This document shows positions 22,698-35,342 of a stretch of DNA of 64,000 nt, in pieces. Every line of letters starts with the position of its first letter. Within the stretch, counting starts at the first letter, position 1. The DNA lies in NCBI GenBank assembly GCA_002812745.2, contig NCSJ02000050.1, forward strand, positions 62,001-126,000, read 5' to 3'. The translations under genes were made by a program, and so were the position numbers. The notes below the pieces were generated by a model. That model was given only the letters and a program-made list of their open reading frames with translations, ran no database searches and had not been told where the DNA came from. The DNA is from Scytalidium lignicola (lineage: Eukaryota > Ascomycota > Leotiomycetes).

Positions 22698-25295
22698 ATG
22701 CATAGTGATGGGATAGCTACTATATCTCATCGTATGGCACTTTAGATCCACTCCGCCGTCCTTTGTACTGATATTTCTTACTAGATGTCGCCAGCCTTAA
22801 TATTGACAATCCCCCCACCAGTCCTCCCTTCTTTGCAGAATATGAGTCGGCACCGCCACCAGCACCCAACCTACAAAGCAGGGGCGTAATAGCTTCTAAT
22901 ATTACTGAGCAGTTCAAACATGCTGCTCAAAGTATGTGCTTCTAAACTTTATATCATCTCGTTTGTTCTAACATGTATCAAGAACTTGATGTTGGACAGC
23001 TTATCAAAGATCCGTACTTTACTCTGTTTGAGTCTGTGAGTGCCTTGGAAGTAAGTTTGGTTTTAAAAATGACTTGGCAGAGATAAAAACTGAAATATAG
23101 TAGATCATGGATCCTAAAATGGATAGTGGTTGCTTGGAGCCTGGGGAGACTCTGGAGGATGATTACGATTTTGGCAGATCACTACTTCCAGAGGAAGTCT
23201 TAGGAATAATTGATCAACTTTTGTATCAAGAGGTATAAGACTAAGCTCGATGTTTAGCTCCCAAACTAACATGGTGTAGATGGCATGGCACAAAGGCCAT
23301 CCTCTTTCCCAGACAATCTTCACAAGTTTGTACATTGACAGACTTCTGGTACCTATTCCCCCCAGCGTTGATCAAACATACTTCAACCGGAATGAGAATT
23401 CGTCATTAGATGAGTCTTTAACCATGAGGGTTTTGAGGGCATATTGCTTGGGTTTAATAAAAACCTGCTGTTATGTGAACAACAGGATAAAATCAGAGCA
23501 TTACTTTGAGGTAATTAGATCACTAGAAGATTATGTCTTGTGAAATATGCTTATAATTGTCTTAGGAAGAGGATTTTGTGACCCATACATTCAATAGAAA
23601 TTTATTGGAGAATATAGGTCACGATCTGATCCTTCAGTTCATTAACGAGACAGCTGATCTTGTATCTCAATCTGATACCATCAGTTCCGAATCCAAGAAA
23701 GCGTTGTGCTCTCGACTTCGATTTCGAGCTAAAATTTTAACAGTTGTTGACATGGCAGAGATGAGAACATCTACAGAAGTAAAATCTCACTGGGAAGAGC
23801 TACTATCTTGTATACCAGACCTCAGAGAATCTGTGCATCTTGGAAAAGCTGTCCCATCGTCTTTCAGTGTCAAGTTACAACGAAATTTAGCAAGTACGGT
23901 TCCGCCTCGGCCTATTGTAGAAGTGAGCAAGGAGGCTGCATTTAATCATTTAGAGAAGCTTTGTCGGGATGGATGTGAAGTTGTCGATGTTCTCAAGTAT
24001 CATGACAGCCATAGTCTTATGGTACGTTTCATCAATATATTTATAACCATTACTAATTTAAGATACAGACCTTTGTTTCGCTCTTTCAAGCTAGAAAACC
24101 CCAACCGTCAGTATACATTCGCACCTTACTTCAGCACTATTTGTTTGGTGATATGGTTATTCTGGGTAAGATGTCTATTCGACAGCTTCTAGATGATGAC
24201 CTTGCCAGTGTCGTGTTGCCAGCACATAAATTGCTAGACCCTACAAATGATGAGGTTGAGCACCCAAGTGATCCACGATTCAATATGGCCAATAGGATGG
24301 AAATATTCCGGTCACGAGCAGCACAATCATATCTAGATATTGCACGTACTTTTTGTCAGAACCGATGCCGCATACGAAGAACCCTCTGTCATTCTATAAC
24401 AGACTGGGATACTCTCCAGTTTGATGCTGAAGAGCTTGATCAACAGCTCCGCGAATTCACAAAGGAGGAGCCTATTTTAGATCCCACGATCTCATATGAG
24501 CCTATATATGGTTTCCATTTATCGTCGTGGGCATATTTTTACAAACTTCGACAAATGGAATGGGTAATACAACTGGGCTTTGAGCTCGAGACATATCAAA
24601 CGAACGAGCTAGCTGGAATGTATTGGTATTTACAATACGTTGCCAAAAACCGCAGCCGCCATCTTGAACGTATAAAAGGCGTTACAGTACGAAATTTTTC
24701 AACATCGCAGCGGGCTGATACTTCTGCATCTTCTAAAGTAGCAGAGTTTGAGAAATCCGTCTCATTCATCAATTTCTCGATGCTCGATGCAGCGTCCATA
24801 TATGGATTTGCAGATGCATTATCTATCTTATATACGGTACTTAATCGACTTTCTCTCATGTCTTCTTCATATAGACCATATAGCGATGATCTTATGCGTT
24901 ACGAACTACGAATGAAACCATTCCTCTCAATTGGTCTTCCGGAAGTGTTGCCCTTCGATGAATTTGTGTCCACAGTAACGCAGCCACGAGAATCAACACT
25001 AGATCTCCTAAATTTTGCTGGGGAGTCTATAGCTGCGTCAAAAAGAGGTTTCGAGATGTTGAGTAAACTTAACGCTGAAGACGCATACTGTCAAGGATCT
25101 CATGAAAGCTGGATTAAAAATATAAAGGATTGCTTAAAGGCCTGCATTTTCGCTGGTATTGCGATATCGGGGGTCAAGAAAGCAGTCGAAAAGGCTAAGA
25201 ATGGGAAGCTGAATATTAAAGTTGAGATCCCAGATAGTGAGAAGGCATACCATCCGTGGTGGATTGTTCCGAAAATAGTACCAGCCACTGCGTGA
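22698..25295 (+). CDS. MAK10: NatC N-terminal acetyltransferase auxiliary subunit Mak10/Naa35
   Basis: Large ribosome-associated scaffold of the NatC complex, which acetylates Met-hydrophobic N-termini. Seven exons: 22698-22731, 22785-22931, 22983-23050, 23104-23232, 23280-23510, 23566-24021 and 24069-25295 (763 residues). The signature block is LDVGQLIKDPYFTLFESVSA then IMDPKMDSGCLEPGE, MAWHKGHPLSQTIFTSLYID and LRAYCLGLIKTC. The middle reads FVSLFQARKPQPSVYIRTLL and LQHYLFGDMVILGKM, and the gene ends VEIPDSEKAYHPWWIVPKI. The first exon (MHSDGIATISH) is inferred purely from GTATGG/CTAG splice sites and phase, since the second exon has no in-frame ATG; that start is uncertain. Confidence 0.92.
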
Positions 25296-25845
25296 GGTCT
25301 TTGGATTTTAGGTAGAGATAATCACAAGCATAGAAGTAATGCCATGATTCATAAGCCATGGCAGTTTAGTCAATTCTAAACCGTCATAATTAGAGTATCT
25401 TCATGTGATTGGGAGTGCTACTACATATGGCCGTAGCTTTAGCAAAGCCGAGGGAGCATATCCAGAACATCCGAGGCATTTGTGAACAGGTTAATTTCCC
25501 AGCATTCCCCTCGAAGATATAGACGGCTAGCACGGGTAAATATTAGGAAGCAGGTATATTTCTGCCAAGAAATTTGGACTAGTTTCAAGGGGTTCATAAT
25601 CTCCTGTTTACTCATACAATCTTCTACATGTATTGCTCTACTGGTAAATATTGTGTGTATGAGAATTATCCCGTAACTCCATTTTTTTGACGAGGGGTCT
25701 CCGCATATACACAACACAATCTAATAATTCCATTATACCAATATGCTTATATGATTGAACCCATCCTTTAACATCCTTGCTGTTCATACATGGCTATAGG
25801 TATAACTAGATAGCATACCGGCAATATTTTTTGCTCCTCTTGGCA
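25296..25845. other. Intergenic, convergent MAK10 / ANT1
   Basis: 550 AT-rich bases between two gene ends. Open frames on the two strands here are complementary and lack protein features. Presumed 3' untranslated regions. Confidence 0.5.
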
Positions 25846-26889
25846 TTACTGTGCTGCAACCTTTCTTCTTAGTCTAATAGTCTGCTCATAGAGCACGTCT
25901 TTGAAAGCAAACAAGAATGCGGCGGTAAGCACGCTCTGGGTGACTTTTGGACCAATACCTGTATCTTGTTAGCGTAATAGGAGGTACATATGTAGCAGTT
26001 TATCTGACCCTTGTAGAGCCCAACATAGCCCTCCTCTCTGATGATCCTTCTCATGCTATCCAGCATATTCTCCTTTCCACCATCCCGTCCAGCAACGTGC
26101 ATCCGGCTCTTAACTGTAATGTAGGGGTATGTGATACTCGTTGCGAAGAGCTTGCCTAGGGCTCCCAACAGGAATGCAACCGTGGGTGTGATTCTCTTCT
26201 TCTTCTCTAAGACGTTTTTTAATTGTTCGAAGATAGTATATTGTAGAATGGGGTTGATCACAAGCACCAAAGCAGGCACAACACCTGAAAAAAGTGCTTG
26301 AGGACCCTCTTCTCGGATCAAGGAGAGTAGAGTGCCAACTGTAGTGGGCGACTTCTTTGGTGTTGTGCCAGGGAGAACTTCAGTATCCTCATTACTTTGC
26401 TTTCGCGTAGTCATTCTGGTGTTGATCACCCAGATAGGGTTTGTGATCAGGACAGTCGCTGAACCTGCAAGAGCACCAGCGATCATGGACTCCACAGTTG
26501 TAAGGCGCTTTGAAGCTCGGCCAGCCTTCACCGCAGCTTTCTCGAATCCGGCACGAGTCCATTCATACCAGTAATAGTAAACGAAGTTTGTGACGCTGAT
26601 ACCGAAGAGAGCAGAATCCAGACCAGCATAGAGGCCATTAACACCCTCTCGCTGAACAATTCGTCGGACAGCATCTAGGAAGCTGGAGTCGGCTCGTTTA
26701 GATTCCACTTGGGCACGAGTAGATAGAGTGATGAGGGGATAGCTGCGCGACGTTAGAAACGGCACAGCGACTGAAAGCGACTGAGAAAGGAGTCAGTTAC
26801 GTCAGGGCCATGGACAAAATGCCCCCGCCGGCACCGCTAATAGCATGTGCAATGTTATCAGACTGCTGAGATGTTGTAGTTGAAGCCAT
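25846..26889 (-). CDS. ANT1: Peroxisomal adenine nucleotide transporter (Ant1/PMP47)
   Basis: Mitochondrial-carrier-family protein that brings ATP into peroxisomes for fatty-acid activation. Three exons (26801-26889, 26009-26742, 25846-25958) encode 311 residues. Carrier signatures are degenerate in the PMP47 manner: YPLITLSTRAQVE, TNPIWVINTRMTTRK and YPYITVKSRMHVAG. Other family phrases are DNIAHAISGAGGGILSMALT, GLYAGLDSALFGISVTNFVY then YYWYEW, and GIGPKVTQSVLTAAFLFAFK at the end. The peroxisomal call over a mitochondrial pyrimidine or FAD carrier rests on these PMP47-like segments. Introns are consensus apart from a GTCAGA donor at 26008. Confidence 0.9.
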
Positions 26890-27528
26890 TGTAACGAAAT
26901 TAAATCTATGAAATGAAATTAGATAGAAGTGTTTGAAAGAAGTATAAATAAAGGGTTTCAATGATGCGCATAAATCTCATACCCCACGAGCCTATTTCCG
27001 ACTTGGATCGGCTTGCACTCTGCCGAGGTCTAATTTAAAGTTCATCTCGATGATGAGACAGGAGATCACGTGGAGAGCTCTTCGCGGAGTCAGCGAACTG
27101 GCGTGACTGGAAACAACCGCGGGGTGTGGAGCGAAGCGAACGAAGCTAAAATAAGATTCCGAGAAAACACACGTTAATTAGCAACAACAACAATGACCGT
27201 CAATTACCTTAATCATCCATCTTGATATCAAAACCACTTGAGTACTCCTTGTTGAGTGTTGCAATAGCACTTGTTTTGGGCGAAAATTTTTACCATTTAC
27301 GCGTGCGAATGACTTATTGCGCCGTATAGTTCGTTTTTGTATCTGAAGCGTCTTGTTTTGATCGTTGGTCTCACATGGGCATATAAGAAGCATTCCAGTA
27401 CCAACTCTTTCTTTAGTCAATTTTCGAGCTGAGCGAGGGGGCTCCATAATTTCTTTTCTCAGAACAACAATAGTATTTCATGTGAATACTTTGTTTCTGT
27501 TAATGGTGAAGAGCTGCGTGTATGAGAA
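26890..27528. promoter_or_regulatory. Bidirectional promoter ANT1 / Abp2-family gene with CACGTG element
   Basis: About 640 bases between divergent starts. CACGTG at 27067-27072, reading CCACGTGATC on the minus strand, lies about 180 bases upstream of the ANT1 start. The minus-strand open frame 27178-27447 has no recognisable features. Confidence 0.5.
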
Positions 27529-29679
27529 ATGCCTCCTGTTCTAGTGGGCTTTCGAGACGGGGTAATTCCAGAAGCTACCAAGCGTCTACTGGAGAAGAAG
27601 TACCCTCCTACCAATCAAGCGCATGAATCCATTCAGTCGCCTGCTCAGAAGGATATCTCATCTGTTGGTCACCAGTCATCACCGGGGACAATGACTCCCT
27701 CTTCAAGACCTGATGAGGGGTTGCAAACACAACGTCGAACTCTACCTTCAAGAAATGTAACTAATGAGACTATTGATGACACTTATGTGAACTTCATTTT
27801 TTACTGCAATCCAACTATTCCGATGGATACAGATACGTCCGAGTTGAGGAAAACATTTCGCTCTCCCCCGAGAAGCGATGGGAAGTTGTTCAGCACATTC
27901 ACGCTATTTGAGCTGATCCGGAAATTGGAACTGAAAGAGATCAAAACTTGGGCTCAATTGGCAATCGATTTAGGTGTTGAACCACCTGCATACGATAAAG
28001 GCCAGAGCGCCCAGAAAGTGCAGCAGTACGCTGTTAGGCTCAAGGTAAGTAAATCACCTGGAACATGGACTCGAGCTAAATGTGGATAGCGATGGATGCA
28101 TGCTATGCACGTAGATGCATTTTTTGAGTTTCTCCTAAACAAACCTCATGTGTACTGGGCTCAAGTACCATCAATTCATGAACCACTGTCAGAATTCGGT
28201 CGTGATGGAGTCGTTCCTGAGGAGGACTTGGCTCTCCGCGCATTATTGCCAGAAATCCGACCTAAGCGTGGTAGACGGAAGGCTGATGACAGGGACGACG
28301 CAGATGATGGGAGATCCCCAGCACAACGTGCTCGACTCAACTCACCTACTCTGTCTGAAGATTTCATGATAGCCAGAGCGTCCTTGATGCCAGAAAACGG
28401 TACCCCAGCTACTGCTACGTCGGATTTCCGTCAATCTTTTGATGAAAGGTCAATTCCATGGTCAGCAGCTGAAGCCAGAGGGCCGCTTGTAACCCCATGG
28501 CGTTGGGGGCCAGGGGAATCATTACATACTCCAGCTACTGCATATCCACAATCAGCCATCACGCCAACCACTAGAAATCCTCTCTGGCCTGATCCCAATG
28601 AACCGCAATCTGCGATCACTCCTAACAAATCTCGATCAAGACGCCGTCACGGCCCAGCAGTCTCATCTGCATGGCCTAGTAACGGCAGTACATCTACAGG
28701 GAAATTGAGAGGTAGACCTCCTAGCAATCGCTCTGTAACTGACGGACCATTCTCTACGTTCCCAGCAAACCCAATTAGCAAAGAAATTCCAAGTGGCTAT
28801 TTTCAAAATGGCAATACGCCAGCTGCCACACCAACTGTTGACAAGCCCGATATACCTCAGTTCTTCCCAATACCACCACAACTACAACCGTCGAAACCAC
28901 CAATTCCAGGCAAACCAAGCCGATTACAGCTCCAGGTGCCTCAGAGGCAAGGAGGTACGGTAAGGCTAGCGACGCCTCCGCTTCCACAACCTGTTCCGCA
29001 GGCGCCGCAAGTGTTGTTGAATGGCGAAAGCACATCTGGCCTCGAGAATGATATGACGATTTCTTCTCAAGAAGTTACTTCGATGATGGATTATTTTGTC
29101 CCTCCTAGTCATGATTCTAACAACTCATCATTCGTGAATGTTACTTTCCGGGAGATGGAAGATACTGATGACACAAACATTGCAGCGTTGGAAGGTCATC
29201 TTATTTGTGAGATTCTCGGAGCGGACTGGTACGATGTGAACGGTATGAGTGTAGAGCGGTGTAGCATTGATGAAGCAAACAAAATCTGCAAACAAGTTAT
29301 TAGGAACCTACAAGATGGATCGAGCAGTCGGGAGACCTTCTTGATCAACTTGTCGGCCCTCGCTGGTGGACCATTGAATACCCGCCTGAGGATTACCAGA
29401 CTTAAAGAACACAATGCGCGGACTGACTATGAATGCTACTGGAAAATGAAATTTGGTGCTATTGAAGGAAATTTCACAGTAAGAGCTGGTGTTTTCAACG
29501 ACCCCAGGCTCGAGACTCGAGAAGAGGATCCTGAAGGGGATGAAGGGATACAGTGGAAGCAGAGATATCTTGACCTCCAACAGAAAATCAGGGCTAGAGA
29601 CGAGATTGTCGCACAATTCAAGCGAGGCGTTTTAAACGCTCTTGTAAGCTCGAACAGGGTCTCAAACTCAATAATATGA
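27529..29679 (+). CDS. ARS-binding protein 2 (Abp2) family protein
   Basis: Two exons (27529-28044, 28090-29679; intron GTAAGT...GATAG) give 701 residues. The conserved block, roughly residues 85-200, reads NFIFYCNPTIPMDTD, LRKTFRSPPRSDGKLFSTFT, LFELIRKLELKEIKTWAQLA, EPPAYDKGQSAQKVQQYAVR and MHAMHVDAFFEFLL, which is the fungal Abp2 family named after an S. pombe protein reported to bind replication-origin DNA. The rest is Pro/Ser/Thr-rich and disordered with basic patches (RPKRGRRKADDRDD, SRSRRRHG), then a second conserved region near residues 530-660 (FRFLINLSALAGG-like, DYECYWKMKF) and a short C-terminal coiled coil (LDLQQKIRARDEIV). DNA binding is inferred from the family; the role in filamentous fungi is not established from sequence. 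Confidence 0.85.
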
Positions 29680-30474
29680 GGAGGAATTGCTGATAAATTG
29701 TTGATATTCCAGTTCAATGCTACAGCTGCGAATTGTATGGAATAATATGTGCATATATAACAACTAGGTGCTAGCACCATGTATCTTGTTCTTGTTTAGT
29801 ACAGCAGTTGGAACTGGGATAGTACGTTGCTTTGTAAAATTGAGCAAGGCATCTAAGGTGTTGAGGGTGTTGAGGGTGTTACTGTTATGGCCCTTTTTGG
29901 AGATCATTTTAATGCATTCAAATATTTTATTATCGACCAGCAGTGTCGTAAAAAATGTGTCTTCTTTTATCTCCTGGTCATTTACCACCGATTATACTTC
30001 TTAGTATTAGTCTTCTCGTTAAGGTACCCATAAGTATCCCTATTGTTAGATGTCTCTAGCTCGAGCCACACGTAGGAACCCTCAAGTCAAAGGGTTAAAC
30101 TGAGATTCACGTTTCACTGGGTTTTTGGTAATCCTTAGTTCTGTTTCATAATATTGCAGTCACAGAGAAGCTCACAGATTTAGAATACTAGTTGCTAGGA
30201 ACAAGAGGATTATGAAATTTCAGATGTTTAGTTATTGTGTCTCAAGTGCAGAGGGAAAAGGAAAAGCGTATGCTGAGGTTATGTAATTTAACATCGATAT
30301 TAAGTATGGAAATAATGAAAATTTTCGACCAGGACGTGGCTGTGACTAGAATGATCGCTAAGAACGCTGTCATAAAATACATCCACTAATCGAAGGATAT
30401 GTGCACGCCGTAATTATTGAATCTCTTCTCTGACATTTTTCTTACTAGAAACTGTCTTCATTTCCACCTCATGT
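29680..30474. other. Intergenic, convergent Abp2-family gene / EDE1
   Basis: 795 AT-rich bases between two gene ends. Apart from a short tandem repeat at 29857-29881 it shows nothing recognisable. Confidence 0.5.
29857..29881. repeat. Short tandem repeat, 9-base unit GGTGTTGAG
   Basis: Two full copies and most of a third of GGTGTTGAG in the 3' flank of the Abp2-family gene. Likely a minisatellite seed; no function is implied. Confidence 0.8.
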
Positions 30475-33400
30475 TCACGATTGGCTCGCAAGGAAGTTTG
30501 CAGCCTGATACGCCAATATTAGCTGTGTTTAACGTCTGACAGGGATGTTAAGCTTACTCTCTCTAGATTATAATCATATTTCTCCAATGCCGATAAAGCA
30601 TCAGGCCTAGCATATCCCATTGCCACTAAACTCTTCAAAATCGGATCATCATGGACTCCAGCATCAGTAAGTGCTCTTCCAAGCGCGGGTCTTTCAGGTG
30701 TCGTAACATTTAGATTTGTACCATTAGGAGACTTTGGGGGTGTTTGTTCTGATGATGGGTTTGCAGGGGGTAGAGCCGGGTTACCAAGACCCGCAAAGAT
30801 GGCATCCCAATCATGGGGGTCACTAAGGGAATTGGGAATTCCGGTTTGGTTAGTCGTCGTTTGAGGCGATTGGGTGAAATCTCCAAATGCATCTCCAAAG
30901 GCATCACTTCCGTGAGCGGCATGTTGAGCCCCTTTAGAGCCAGTTGGACTATCGAATACTGGGTTGAAATCGTCCAGGCCAGAACGATCGTTTCCAGATA
31001 TATCTGCAAAATCATCGTCACCACCTTCTTTAGCGTCTTCTAGATCATCGAATTCATTGTCAAACTCGTCAAATGGTTCTTTTGGAGGAGGAGGCGGTTG
31101 AGACTGAGTCTGCGGTGCTCCGAAATTCGACCCAGCAGTTGGTGGGACAGTGTTTACAGGCTCCTTCGCAAGGGCTGGTGGGGACGTTGGATCCTCTCTT
31201 GTTGGGAGTAAACCAGAATACTGCTGTATATCAGCGTGTGCCTGCTCGCTTGATGACACTGTTTTGTCATAGGAAGGTGGTGAGGCTTGAGCACCAGGTG
31301 TCGGAGGGTTTGTGGTCACACTGGCAAAAGCTCCAGTCTGGGCTGTCGTACCACTTGCACCTAGGAACTCATGAGATGGGCTGCTCGGACTTGTAGCAGC
31401 TGGTTGTGATATGCTGGGCTTTTTGTTGTGGCCAGGCGAAGCAGGTGCAAAGTCATCTTCGAAACCACCATTTTCACTTGCTGAATCGCTCTCATCATTT
31501 TCTAGTTCAGCAATGGGAGGGAACTCCTTATTAAAGTTAGCTGGTGGTGAGGTTTCAGCATTTGCCGTTTTTGGTCGTTCTTGAGATTTTGCAGAGCTAC
31601 CAAAGCCAGCGAATGCAGAATCAAAATCTTCTTTCGTGTTGCCAGAACGTGGTGCTTCTTTAGCAGAGCCGAACGGGTCCACATGGTTGTTCCCCATAGC
31701 CTGCTCGCTCAATGTGCTACTTCCAGTTGGAGTTGGCTGGAAGGAATCTGTGGAGAAGGCTCCTGGAAGTGATTCTTGCCCACCTCCTAGAGCTCGAGCT
31801 TCACTAGCAACAGGAGAAGCTGTAGATCTACGATCTAGGCCTGGTGATGTCGCTCTTCCGTTCTCGGTCGCGCCAGCTGGGGAGCTAGCTTGAGCATCAC
31901 CTGTTGCAGAGTGAGAGTCATCCCCAACACGACTGCCTGGTGCGGAAACCTGCCTTGAAGAGCTCAAGGAGTCATCGAGATCAGAACGGAATGGCAAGAA
32001 GCTGGAGCTAATTTGTCGAGATTCAGACGGAGGTGGCACTACTTCTCTGTTAGATAGAGCAGGTGACGATGGGCCACCGTAGTTGGGAAGTGGTGAAGTC
32101 TGGGAGCGTCCTTCACTATCCTTCCTCAACGTAGATTCCGATGATGATGAAGATGTCTCGTTTCCTGTAGTAGGTCTGATAATGGTTGGTCCGAAAATAT
32201 TGTCAAATGATTGATCTGTTTGTTGCTGAATCGCAGGGGAGCCAATTGGGGAACCAAGAGCCTCCGAGGAGCTTCCTTGTCGGCGGAAGAAAGGATTGGT
32301 CGCGCTCATCGTTGATAGAGCAGGACTTGAGATTGGTGGAGGACTTTGTGCCGCCGCTATAGCTCTCGCATTTTCCTCATTGCTCTTGTGCAACTCTTCC
32401 GCTTCGGATTTTAGCTTATCTCGTTCAGCTTCATTCGTGGCAAGCTGTTTCTTATTAATTGCGACTAAGCCTTTCTGCTGTCGTGCTTCTGATTTCAGCT
32501 TCTCCAGCGTTTGTTTGAGTTGCGTTATCTCAGCATTGACAGCCCGCATGCGCTCCTTAAGGTTGACATTTTCCTGCTGGTCTGCCTGTAACGCTGAAAC
32601 AGTTTGCCCATGTTGGGTTTGTAGATCCTGGTAGGAGCCTTCCAGCATTGCTATCTCTGTCTGAAGTTTCTTTGTTTCATCTCTAGATATCTTCAGCCTG
32701 TCCTCTAAGCTTTTAACGTCCTTCACTTCTTGTTCATACAAGGACCGTAGTTGCGCTAGTCTAGCCTCAAATTCCCGTTTTTGTAAAGCAGCCTGTGTCA
32801 ATTCGTTTTGAGATGCTGCTCGTTGTCCTTGGACTTCTTGCATCTGTTTCGAGAGCGAGCCAACTTGATTAGACAGATTTGCAAGTTCGGCAGTCTCGTT
32901 CGTAAGCTTTTTGCTAATCTCTGGATCATTATCGCCGAGCAAGTCCTCGGCGGCAGAACTCTGTTGAGTGGAGAGACCCCTTGATTGTGATGGTGCCGAA
33001 GTATTAGAGCCACCTGTGGCACTGTAGGTTAAAGCCTGACCAAATGATGAAGAAGGCTGGAATGGTTTAAACAAGGTTGACTGCTGTGGACCCGTGTGTA
33101 CTGGAGAACTAGGATTCAGAGGAGACTTCTGGTTTCCAAAGGGATCATTATCTACAGCACGGTTCCCAGAGAAGGAGGTAGACCCTCCCGTTGACTGAGG
33201 TGCTTGCGTAGGTGCAAGAACAGGAGATGATAAGGCATCTAGGCCAAACAAGTCGTCGGCTGCCGACTTTGGCACAGCTGGTGCAGGAAGTGGTTCATCA
33301 AAAGCTGATGCAGTTGGCGGCCTGACTTGGCCTCGCATGCTAGGTGGTATCAGATTCGGCGGAAGGGTAGTTGGTAGGGGATCACGCTTTCCTCGTTGTT

Positions 33401-34700
33401 GCCGAATAAGATACATAGAAACTGCGAATTCGTCTCTAGTCAAACGACCTGCTGAGTTAATATCCGAGAGATCCCAAATCTGCGCCAAAGCTTCTTCGGG
33501 AAGTCTTGATTCGCTGAAGAATGGTACAGCCTCATCTCCTGTAATGAACCCCTTGTTCCCCTTGTCTAGTCCAGAGAATATAGTATCGAACCTCGCTTTA
33601 TCCGCTGGTGTAATTGCCCAGTCATTCGTAGGGCCTGTAGGAGAAGGGCCAAAGCTAGGTCTGCTCAAAGGGCTACCGGTTCGCATAACCGCAGGCCCCG
33701 GACCGCTGAATTGTCGACGAACTGGAGAAACAGCAGAACCTGATGGTTGCCGACTAGTTGGACGCCGAGTGGCCGCCTCGTAGAGGCCAGCAGGAAGGAC
33801 ATTAGGCAACGCTCGAAGACCTCCTGCCTTGAATGAGGCAAGCAAGTGCATTGCAATCACAAACTCGGTGATAACTAAGGCCCCGCGTTGTTCGGTATCC
33901 GCCAAGTTCCATATTCTACCAAGGATTTCATTTGGTAGCCCTGCTCGCTCAAATATTTGTTTGGCTTGTTCTCCTGGCAGGACTCCATTTACGGCGCCGG
34001 ATTTCTCAAAAAGAGCAGAGTATTGAGCGACTTTGTCGGGAGTGAGTGGAGGAACTCTTATAGGACCCGAGCCACTTCCTTGAGGTTGTAAGGCACCTGG
34101 TGGGGGACCTGGTGGTGGCTGGACTACTGCGCTCCCGACCGGTACTCCGTCAAATTTAGGTAGAGGTCCAGCTCGAAACGCCAGTTCAGGAGTGGGATCT
34201 CGTCCTGCCTGGTAATGTCCGATTAACCTGAGCACTATCCCAAACCCAGCCGGTGTAAGGAGTCCACGATTCTCCGTGTCCGCAATCTGCCATATCTAGA
34301 AAGGGGGGTATGTCAGTATCAATTCTCTTCGTAGTAGACCCTTATTGGGCTTCCGACTGCTATAAGGAAAAGAAAAAAAATGTATATACCTCCCCTAAGA
34401 CTCGTGGTTCAAGCCTTGTCTTCTCGAAGAATTTGACAGCAACCTCTCCTGTTACAACCCCAAGGTTGTCTGTGTCCGCTTGCCTGAAAAGCTGCCCAAA
34501 CACACGCTTCTCCTCCGGGGTGAGATTGAGATTCGGCTTTGCTAAGACTCATCAGCTACTTAAATCCCATAATATCGATCTCAGATCTTGCTCCATCAAA
34601 TATTCTTTTGATAAATCTGCCCCATAATTGCACACATCCGGAGCTTCCAGGCCCTCCAACAGTAGTACGTAAACAAGCTCTTACCTGGGTCGTCAGCCAT
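30475..34700 (-). CDS. EDE1: EH-domain and UBA endocytic scaffold Ede1 (Eps15-like)
   Basis: Early-arriving clathrin-mediated endocytosis scaffold. Exons 34685-34700, 34390-34541, 30558-34295 and 30475-30504 encode 1311 residues. Three EH domains are visible: residues about 7-95 (LNLTPEEKRVFGQLFRQADT, NRGLLTPAGFGIVLRLIG), 130-215 (PDKVAQYSALFEKSGAVNGV, LGRIWNLADTEQRGALV) and 290-375 (DKARFDTIFSGLDKGNKGFI, LAQIWDLSDINSAGRLTRDE). A coiled coil spans about 490-690. The Ser/Pro-rich tail has FDxxF/DPF-like motifs. The C-terminal UBA (ILKSLVAMGYARPDALSALE, then YNLERAANFLASQS) is completed only by the last 30-base exon, which supports that splice. Position on the cell cortex is known for the family. 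Confidence 0.94.
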
Positions 34701-35342
34701 TGCACATCTGTCAGCTCTCGAAGCGCTGTATCTCAGCTAATGAGAAAACAATTAACAATTTCCAATATATAACTTCAAGGATAAATATCAAGATTATGTT
34801 AGCTTGGAAGAATGAAACTAGGGTCGTTCAGGTTGCGATCGAATGTAGATGCTTGATCTGACGCAGCCAGGAAGCTAAGTGCGCTAGGACTAAAATGTGT
34901 GGGGGATTTAGCCGCCCCATTACGAGGCCTAAGTGCTACCAATCAACACGACCACGAGCATCAATACCACAGCATGATGCATATGGGGAGCATAAATATG
35001 CTGTCTGCACGACTTCGGTAGTGCTTATTGCATGCACGTTCACGCATGCTAACAGGATTGGAAGAAGTAGATAATTGCGGAAGTCACAGTAGAAGGGTCC
35101 AACATAACCACAAATGGACAATTCATGGACTTTTAGGTCAGGGGTTGAAGTAATCAAATTACAAAAGTAGCATTATTTGTCATTCTGGTTGAAGAGAAGT
35201 CTCCATAAACTCGCCCCCTAATGAAACGAGTATTCCGTCAAGCACATATCCTTGACAAGCTCTAAACACCCTGAGTCATTTATCACCTCTATATATGCCA
35301 TCCCAAAAAGACATGACACACATGGTTCAGTACATCGAATGC
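34701..35342. promoter_or_regulatory. EDE1 promoter and alpha-tubulin 3' flank
   Basis: About 640 bases upstream of EDE1 and downstream of the alpha-tubulin gene, both on the minus strand. Short open frames only. No special element seen. Confidence 0.4.

Noticed and set aside
29436..29780. Minus-strand frame opposite the end of the Abp2-family gene
   Set aside because: Antisense shadow of conserved coding sequence.
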